Below are positions 27,648 through 32,282 of a stretch of DNA of 32,282 nucleotides, one piece after another. The notes under the pieces were generated by a model. That model was given only the letters and a program-made list of their open reading frames with translations, was not told where the DNA came from and did no database searches. This stretch comes from a virus. Where the stretch lies: positions 1-32,282 of the IMG/VR virus record IMGVR_UViG_3300050821_003769, one strand, 5' to 3'. A program made the position numbers and the translations under genes. How positions within the stretch are numbered: position 1 is the first letter of the stretch; each line of letters starts with the position of its first letter.

Positions 27648-28793
27648 ATGGCCAGTATCAACAGCATTAATAATGTGATTTTAAAAGATTATAGCCACGC
27701 CTCTGATCTTTTTGTTACGAATGACTATGCACTCGTTCCGAAACAATCGTTTTTGTTTCATGTGTATTTTAATATCAATCAATCAGCATATGCTATCGGA
27801 AATGACAAGCAAACTGAAATAGGAATGATGGTCAAGAGTGTTGATTTACCAAAATTTACTATCGATACTAAAACACTAAACTCATACAATCGCTGGAACA
27901 TTATTCAAAGTAAAGTAAAGTATGAGCCTATCATCATTAGACTGCATGATGATAGCGCAGATAGAGTTAGAGATTTTTGGTATAGATATTATAGCTTCTA
28001 TTACAGGGATAGTGATTATAGTCCTGCATTGTATCAAACTCCTTATAAGTATGGTGTGATGCCTTCACAGACTTGGGGCTATTCTCCTGCAAATCATTCT
28101 AATCAAGCATTCTTAACATCGATAAGCTTGTATAGCTTATATGCTGGCAAATTTACTGAGTATTACTTGATTAATCCCGTCATTGAAGCTATGGAACACG
28201 GAGAACATTCGTATGCAGAAAATGGAACATTGCAAAACACATTAAGAATAGGATATGAAGCAATTCATTATCGAACAGGTCAAACATCTTCAGATACAGT
28301 AAGTGGGTTTGATGTTATTCACTATGATGATAGACCAAGTCCATGGGATAAATCTGGAAATCGTTCAGACGTTATTACAGATTTGAATTCACAACTAACA
28401 AGCGCATCTTCGGTATTGTCTGGAATTAATACAATGACAAATTCCGCATCAAATGCGCTGTCCAATACACTGTCAGGTATTGCTAGTGGATCAATTAATA
28501 AATTAACTAGTGCTGCTATTTCGTCTGGCTTATCAAATTTGAGTTCTATTTCTAACTATTTGTTCCCTACAGCAGATTTTTCAGCTTCAGCAACTCAGCA
28601 AGCTGCATTTAACATTAATTCAGCAAATATAGTTGCTGCAGGAGACAGTAGTTTAAGTGCATTGTCTGGACCAGCTTCATTCGTCAGCACAGCAGTTTCT
28701 TCTAACGGATCAGGAATTGGTTCTAGCGTAGGAACATACAATTTTACCATGAATGATGCTGCTGACAATTCAACTGATAGTAGTTTATTTTAA
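27648..28793 (+). CDS. Tail-tube-like virion protein (gp19/gp54 family, putative)
   Basis: A 381-residue probable tube or baseplate-tube protein. KQSFLFHVYFNINQS, VKSVDLPKFTIDTKTLNSYNRWNIIQSKVKYEPIIIRLHDDSADRVRDFWYRYYSFYYRDSDY and LYSLYAGKFTEYYLINPVIEAMEHGEHSY together follow the plan of tube-family proteins: a paired strand, then the DLP, then a FW.YYSYYYxD helix. They are the closest to T4-like proteins that initiate the tube on the baseplate. The C-terminal 150 residues are Ser/Ala/Asn-rich and low in complexity (LTSASSVLSGINTMTNSASN), probably exposed or flexible. It is followed after 2 nt by the next gene in one unit. Confidence 0.68.
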   Translation: MASINSINNVILKDYSHASDLFVTNDYALVPKQSFLFHVYFNINQSAYAIGNDKQTEIGMMVKSVDLPKFTIDTKTLNSYNRWNIIQSKVKYEPIIIRLHDDSADRVRDFWYRYYSFYYRDSDYSPALYQTPYKYGVMPSQTWGYSPANHSNQAFLTSISLYSLYAGKFTEYYLINPVIEAMEHGEHSYAENGTLQNTLRIGYEAIHYRTGQTSSDTVSGFDVIHYDDRPSPWDKSGNRSDVITDLNSQLTSASSVLSGINTMTNSASNALSNTLSGIASGSINKLTSAAISSGLSNLSSISNYLFPTADFSASATQQAAFNINSANIVAAGDSSLSALSGPASFVSTAVSSNGSGIGSSVGTYNFTMNDAADNSTDSSLF

Positions 28794-28795
28794 TT

Positions 28796-29161
28796 ATGCC
28801 AAATCCAACAAATATACCAGTTCAACAAAACAATACACAATCATTCTTTGACAGTTTAAATTCTCCAGGAACTCAACCCACTGTTTCAGATGGTGAATAT
28901 GATGCAGTGTTGAGCTTCTTCGAAGAACGAACTAATAATGTAGAAGCAGCACAAAGTCTCGCATCTGCATTTTTACAAGCTTGTATTACTCAAAATGTTC
29001 TTCCTGTCACCCAACTTGATTATTTTAAGAAATTATCACAACCTAATGTTGATATATACTTGGCTATGTTTTTTAATAACACTAGATATGGAACTAGTTT
29101 GTTGGGAGTCAATGCTAATCAAACGGTTAATCCCTATATTCTGAGGACGATACTACCATAA
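28796..29161 (+). CDS. Small conserved virion-region protein
   Basis: A 121-residue protein. After a flexible Gln/Asn-rich start it reads EYDAVLSFFEERTNNVEAAQSLASAFLQACITQNVLPV, probably two helices. LAMFFNNTRYGTSLLGVNA and YILRTILP end it. I recall proteins with this FFEERTGN...LTSALLxxC...NxxRxGTSLLG layout beside tube-like genes in T4-like phages, always without known function. A structural or assembly role is inferred from position only. It follows the tube-like gene by 2 nt with no Shine-Dalgarno of its own, so translation is probably coupled. Confidence 0.72.
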   Translation: MPNPTNIPVQQNNTQSFFDSLNSPGTQPTVSDGEYDAVLSFFEERTNNVEAAQSLASAFLQACITQNVLPVTQLDYFKKLSQPNVDIYLAMFFNNTRYGTSLLGVNANQTVNPYILRTILP

Positions 29162-29168
29162 GAAGCAA

Positions 29169-29195
29169 CTCCCATGATAAATAAAGTTATGGGAG
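29169..29195 (+). promoter_or_regulatory. Hairpin masking the RBS of the HNH endonuclease, late promoter in its loop
   Basis: CTCCCAT (29169-29175) pairs with ATGGGAG (29189-29195), and up to three more pairs (two G-U) are possible inside. The 3' arm carries the GGGAG Shine-Dalgarno. The late element GATAAATA (29176-29183) occupies the loop side and its +1 (about 29189) is the first base of the 3' arm. T4 I-TevI is controlled by this kind of arrangement. Confidence 0.72.
29176..29183 (+). promoter_or_regulatory. T4-like late promoter (GATAAATA) for the HNH endonuclease
   Basis: The predicted +1 near 29189 gives a 16-nt leader with GGGAG before ATG 29205. Confidence 0.65.
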
Positions 29196-29204
29196 AATAT
29201 TTTT

Positions 29205-30131
29205 ATGCATGAATGTAAAATTTGTGGTAGATCAGAATTAAAAAGTTTCGGCGCGCTAACAAAGCATACGATGCAAGCACACAACTTGATATCTACGAAA
29301 GAATACTATGATATATATCTTAAAACAGATGAACTTGAAGGTCGTTGTAAATTTTGCGATAAGAATACTTCGTATGTGAGTATTTCTGTTGGATATGCTA
29401 AAATTTGTAATGATTCAGAGTGCAAGTCCAAAATAGCTAAAGAGATTCGTAAAAACCTTAGGGAAAATAAAGAAAAATTTACAGCTTTTACTGATAAAGT
29501 AGCTAGGAATCAAGAGAGAATTTGGGCAGAAAGAGTGGCGTCCGGAGAAGCAGAAAAAATAAGAGAACGAATTGGAAATACATTGTCTCTAAAAAATTCT
29601 CAAATGACAGATGACGAATTGAAGGAGAAATACGGATGGCTGAATAAACTTACTGAAGACGAAAAAGAGCAATGGAAGAATGACGTAATGTTTAATGCGG
29701 GAATGTTTGCGTGGTGGAAAACTGCATCAATAGAACAAATAGATGATGTTGTTAAAAAGCGTTTCGCTACGATGCTACAAATAGAAGAAGAATTGATAGC
29801 TGACGTAAAAGCTAACAATCAAGATTATGTTAAATATACTGAAGCGGTGTGGTATAGCACAAATATTTCTTATAATTTGAATAAAATGAGTATAGATCCC
29901 ACTAGCCTCAGAAGTAAGGATTGGCATTTAGATCACGCATTTAGTATTAAAGCTGGGTTTATTCATAATATAGATCCTAAGATCATTGGAAGTAAGCAAA
30001 ACTTACGAATTATTTCTCAACACGATAATTGCACTAAGGGAGCAAAATGTTCTATTACTTTAGAACAACTATTAGAGGATTATGAAAATGGCAAACAAAT
30101 GGATGCAGGGACCTTATACAGTAAGAAATAA
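29205..30131 (+). CDS. HNH homing endonuclease overlapping gp4
   Basis: A 308-residue putative mobile endonuclease. The N-terminus has a C2H2-like finger (CKICGRSELKSFGALTKHTMQAH, residues 4-26) and a second four-cysteine cluster (CKFC 48-51, CNDSEC 68-73), probably for DNA binding. A charged helical linker follows. The catalytic domain is at the end: WHLDHAFSI at 240-248 (H241, D243, H244), NLRII at 266-270 and NCTKGAKC at 275-282, an HNH/His-Me arrangement found in phage homing enzymes. Its last 44 nt overlap the start of the gp4 gene and contain the gp4 Shine-Dalgarno (AGAGG, 30073-30077). The insertion thus preserved gp4 translation. Confidence 0.83.
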   Translation: MHECKICGRSELKSFGALTKHTMQAHNLISTKEYYDIYLKTDELEGRCKFCDKNTSYVSISVGYAKICNDSECKSKIAKEIRKNLRENKEKFTAFTDKVARNQERIWAERVASGEAEKIRERIGNTLSLKNSQMTDDELKEKYGWLNKLTEDEKEQWKNDVMFNAGMFAWWKTASIEQIDDVVKKRFATMLQIEEELIADVKANNQDYVKYTEAVWYSTNISYNLNKMSIDPTSLRSKDWHLDHAFSIKAGFIHNIDPKIIGSKQNLRIISQHDNCTKGAKCSITLEQLLEDYENGKQMDAGTLYSKK

Positions 30132-30528
30132 AGAAAAGTATATAGGAAGAGGCACACCAAAAATGAGGAGTAGCTGGGAATTCGTGTTTGCAAATTTCTG
30201 CGATAATCACGCTGGAATTCTACAATGGTCAAGTGAGCCTGTTCGAATCCCGTATAGAAATCCACTTACAGGAAAGAACTCATCATATGTGCCAGATTTT
30301 CTTATAATGTATGAAGATAAAAATGGAAAGAAACACGTTGATTTGATTGAAATCAAACCAGGAAGTCAAGCAACAATGGAAAGTGCAGGAAAAAGTTCGA
30401 GGAATAAGGCTGCTGTAATTTTAAATCAAGCCAAATGGCAAGCTGCAATGGCTTGGGCAAAGTCACAAGGCATAAATTTCAAAATTTTGACAGAAAAAGA
30501 CTTATTCGCAATGACAGGAAAAAAATGA
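30088..30528 (+). CDS. gp4: Head completion protein, T4 gp4-like
   Basis: A 146-residue protein with a nuclease-like fold that finishes packaged heads before tail joining. MRSSWEFVFANFCDNHAGILQWSSEPVRIPYRNPLTGKNSSYVPDFLIMYED is nearly parallel to T4 gp4, where YRSSWEYAFIQF, WASEAVHIPYQNPFTGK and YVPDFL occupy the same places. VDLIEIKPGSQ then supplies the E-x-K of a PD-(D/E)xK-like site. KAAVILNQAKWQAAMAWAKSQGINFKILTEKDLF follows. The start at 30088 (MANKW) is preferred over 30082 because AGAGG lies 10 nt before it. The next gene starts 1 nt after its stop. Confidence 0.92.
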   Translation: MANKWMQGPYTVRNKEKYIGRGTPKMRSSWEFVFANFCDNHAGILQWSSEPVRIPYRNPLTGKNSSYVPDFLIMYEDKNGKKHVDLIEIKPGSQATMESAGKSSRNKAAVILNQAKWQAAMAWAKSQGINFKILTEKDLFAMTGKK

Positions 30529-30529
30529 T

Positions 30530-31036
30530 ATGAGTAAAAAATTAGAAGATTTATTTAACTTGCCATCTTCTGAAGAAGAAGATGAAGTTGAAACAAAGAA
30601 AGAAGTAAAAAAAGTTGATTTAACTCAACTGAGAGAAATTGATAAGAGTATCGATAAGATCGATATTGCATTGCCGTCAGTAAGAGACTTGGAAGCGAGT
30701 GATGAAGAAATGGATGAACTTGCTCAATTGTCTAAACAAGCATTCAACGATTTACTTGATATGGGGTTATCAGTTGATCCGAGATTTGGTGGCAAGCTTT
30801 TAGAAGTGGCCTCCTCAATGATGACGAACTCGATCAATGCTAAGACAGCCAAAATTGATAAGAAACTTAGAATGGTTGAACTACAACTTAGAAAAGCTGC
30901 ACTTGATCAAAAAGAGCGCGCATTAGCAGCAAAACAAGGTCCTGATGAAGAAGAATCTACATCTAAAGGCATAGTTATGGATAGAAATGCTCTTTTGAAA
31001 GAACTTTTAGATCAAGCTAAAGACAAAAAGAAATAA
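30530..31036 (+). CDS. gp16: Small terminase subunit, T4 gp16-like (putative)
   Basis: A 168-residue acidic, helical protein. The core LSKQAFNDLLDMGLSVDPRFGGKLLEVASSMMTNSINAKTAKIDKKLRMVELQLRKAAL is the basis of the call. In T4-like small terminases a central pair of helices of this kind (xxAxxxFxxLxxTAxx ... AxxMxTTxxxNxxILxLxK) forms the oligomeric ring. The N-terminus is acidic and probably flexible (SSEEEDEVETKKE), and the end is charged. Its length matches T4 gp16 (164). No large terminase gene is in the window to confirm it. It is tightly coupled to gp4, sharing the AGGA Shine-Dalgarno region at the gp4 end. Confidence 0.6.
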   Translation: MSKKLEDLFNLPSSEEEDEVETKKEVKKVDLTQLREIDKSIDKIDIALPSVRDLEASDEEMDELAQLSKQAFNDLLDMGLSVDPRFGGKLLEVASSMMTNSINAKTAKIDKKLRMVELQLRKAALDQKERALAAKQGPDEEESTSKGIVMDRNALLKELLDQAKDKKK

Positions 31037-31044
31037 TACTTTGA

Positions 31045-31052
31045 ACTAAATA
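31045..31052 (+). promoter_or_regulatory. T4-like late promoter (ACTAAATA)
   Basis: The predicted +1 near 31058 gives a 21-nt leader with GAGG before ATG 31079. Confidence 0.55.
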
Positions 31053-31078
31053 TAAGATATATTTGAGGTTATTCCAGA

Positions 31079-31687
31079 ATGATTAAGTCCCTCCATGACT
31101 ACATTATCGAGACAAAGAAAACTTACCATTTTCGAATCAAGTTTGCAGATTGCAAGGTTGATGATTCTTTTAAAACTAAGCTAGAAGATGCATTGAAGAC
31201 ATATGATGTTATCAGTGTTGATGGTCCTAAGCACGAACCGATTCAATTAGTGCATCCTGATTTCCCTAAGATGGGTTCAGTCGATGTATATTCAGTTGAT
31301 ATCGCTATTAACTATCCAGCAAACGATTCTACTATTAGAAATCTATTAAATCAGAAAATGTGCGTTCCTTTCGATCATATGATGGTTCTTAATAAACATC
31401 AAGTTGATGCAAATATTGATTATTCTGAAATTGCTCGCAGAAAAACTCCTGCACTTACGGATCCCAATCTAGAACAAGCTGAAGGTGATGCACAAGATTT
31501 GGTGGGTGAAAAGCGTGTTGATGGAATTAAGAAAAATATTCCAACTCGTGAATATGAATTTGATGCTAATGATATTCCTAACAAGAATCGCACACAAACA
31601 ACTAATGACCTACCGATGGGTGACACTAGTCCAGTGGGAACACATCAAAATGAGATTCCTAATCCATTTAAGAATAGGAAGAAATAA
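31079..31687 (+). CDS. Conserved virion-associated protein of T4-like phages
   Basis: A 202-residue protein. MIKSLHDYIIETKKTYHFRIKFADC, then DSFKTKLEDALKTYDVISVDGPKHEPIQLVHPDFPKMGSVDVYSVDIAINYP, resembles proteins I recall from large T4-like environmental phages that start MKSLxDYIxE and carry this PxRxPIQ...DFP...VxxxDIxxNYP domain. The beta-alpha layout suggests a small ferredoxin-like fold. The last 80 residues are charged and flexible. Like the ILTEA starts, the SLHDYIIE start may be an assembly signal (inference). It overlaps the next start by 1 nt (TAATG). Confidence 0.72.
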   Translation: MIKSLHDYIIETKKTYHFRIKFADCKVDDSFKTKLEDALKTYDVISVDGPKHEPIQLVHPDFPKMGSVDVYSVDIAINYPANDSTIRNLLNQKMCVPFDHMMVLNKHQVDANIDYSEIARRKTPALTDPNLEQAEGDAQDLVGEKRVDGIKKNIPTREYEFDANDIPNKNRTQTTNDLPMGDTSPVGTHQNEIPNPFKNRKK

Positions 31688-32282
31688 TGTCAGGTGATAT
31701 CAAAAAACTACTAGAAAGTATTGACTCTATTTCTGAATCACGCTATCGCATTAGAACTAAAGGTGCTAATGCATATGAAGTTGTTATCAACGGCGGAGAG
31801 AACGATGGTAAAGTCATGCTCCTTACTAAAGATTTAGTTAAAGCTGAACGTGCATTGGATAGTTTTGAACAAGGTTATAAAAAATCAAAAGCTGGCCGAG
31901 AAGAAGAATGGGCTAAGAGGGACAAAGAAGATTCAAATCAAATCAAATTTGAGTCTGACTTAGGTGAGCAAAACGATTTTCCTAGACAAGCGATGGATTA
32001 CGGCTCAGGTATGAAACCACATCAAGAAAGTGATCATGCTGCTAAAGATAAGTCAAATTTTGAAAATGATCCACGTTGGTCAGAATATAATAAATTACAA
32101 GCTCGTCAAGAATTCACTCAAGCTAGAGAGTTGATGAATCGTATGCGTTACGAACATCATATGGATGAGTCTGTGAATGAAGGTATTTTTGACATATTTA
32201 AGAAAAAAGATAAAACTGAAATGTTACCTCTTGACGATGCAGATATTGCATTGATCAAAAGTATTGATTCTTCAGCAACGAA
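31687..32282 (+). CDS. Virion-associated hypothetical protein, cut by window end
   Basis: The first 198 residues of a gene open to the last base. It starts MSGDIKKLLESIDSISESRYRIRTKGANAYEVVINGGENDGKVMLL. KLLESIDSIxE is another short helical N-terminus of the type seen in T4-like core and head proteins. A highly charged middle follows (GREEEWAKRDKEDSNQIKFESD). A second segment, MDESVNEGIFDIFKKKDKTEMLPLDD, may begin a new domain. It may be a scaffold or core protein, but this is inferred only from charge, position and the coupled neighbour. It starts by TAATG coupling. Confidence 0.68.
   Translation, partial: MSGDIKKLLESIDSISESRYRIRTKGANAYEVVINGGENDGKVMLLTKDLVKAERALDSFEQGYKKSKAGREEEWAKRDKEDSNQIKFESDLGEQNDFPRQAMDYGSGMKPHQESDHAAKDKSNFENDPRWSEYNKLQARQEFTQARELMNRMRYEHHMDESVNEGIFDIFKKKDKTEMLPLDDADIALIKSIDSSAT

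Overview
The window is part of the genome of a T4-like contractile-tailed bacteriophage. It starts inside a T4 gp23-type major capsid gene. It also carries recognisable relatives of T4 gp14 and gp15 (neck and sheath terminator), gp13 (neck), gp18 (tail sheath), gp19 (tail tube), gp4 (head completion) and probably gp16 (small terminase). AT-rich DNA, T4-type late promoters and protein families I associate with T4-like phages of aquatic bacteria suggest an environmental member of the group. The host cannot be read from the sequence.

Layout. 1-624: capsid gene end and terminator. 754-4731: VSR-type homing endonuclease followed by a tight array of about ten tiny genes. 4808-5470: a 49-residue ORF and a NUDIX hydrolase. 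5471-8500 (minus): three tail-fibre-type proteins, one with an SGNH-esterase-like domain. 8600-11784: gp14, gp15 and an unknown. 11998-16474: a sigma70-promoter-driven operon of one long basic protein plus fourteen tiny genes. 16505-17329: gp13. 17390-21726 (minus): glycine-rich fibre, repeat-rich structural protein, unknown, GH19 endolysin. 21781-22410: dNMP kinase. 22407-22766 (minus): zinc-ribbon HNH-like protein. 22873-29161: sheath, GNAT-like protein, tube, tube-like protein, small conserved protein. 29205-30131: HNH homing endonuclease overlapping gp4. 30088-32282: gp4, putative gp16 and two virion-associated unknowns, the last cut by the window end. There is no gene-free stretch over 300 bases.

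Regulation. Seventeen elements of the form NNTAAATA, the T4 late-promoter class (consensus TATAAATA), sit in front of genes on both strands. Most leave an inferred leader of 14-27 nt. At three genes (8600, 16505, 29205) the promoter lies in the loop of an inverted repeat whose 3' arm covers the Shine-Dalgarno or start codon. That is the T4 arrangement that silences read-through RNA but not true late RNA. At two genes (5024 and 22766) the predicted late +1 falls on the start codon, suggesting leaderless messages. By contrast, the second small-gene array is driven by a near-consensus sigma70 promoter (TTGACA-N17-TACAAT), so an early-type operon is embedded among late virion genes.

Most unusual content: two loci hold about 21-22 paralogous genes of roughly 63-102 codons. 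Most carry a variable body with a (F/L)xxGDxVF...K.FGxV opening, which looks like a small beta-barrel. Almost all end in a shared tail like PDTPQNRLAIQIKYG or SEKEQLFYELKYG. In the first locus the genes overlap by exactly 8 nt each and form three tandem copies of a two-gene A-B unit. The tail DNA is repeated almost perfectly (35- and 47-bp identical stretches). I infer an expanding, translationally coupled early accessory family; its function is unknown to me.
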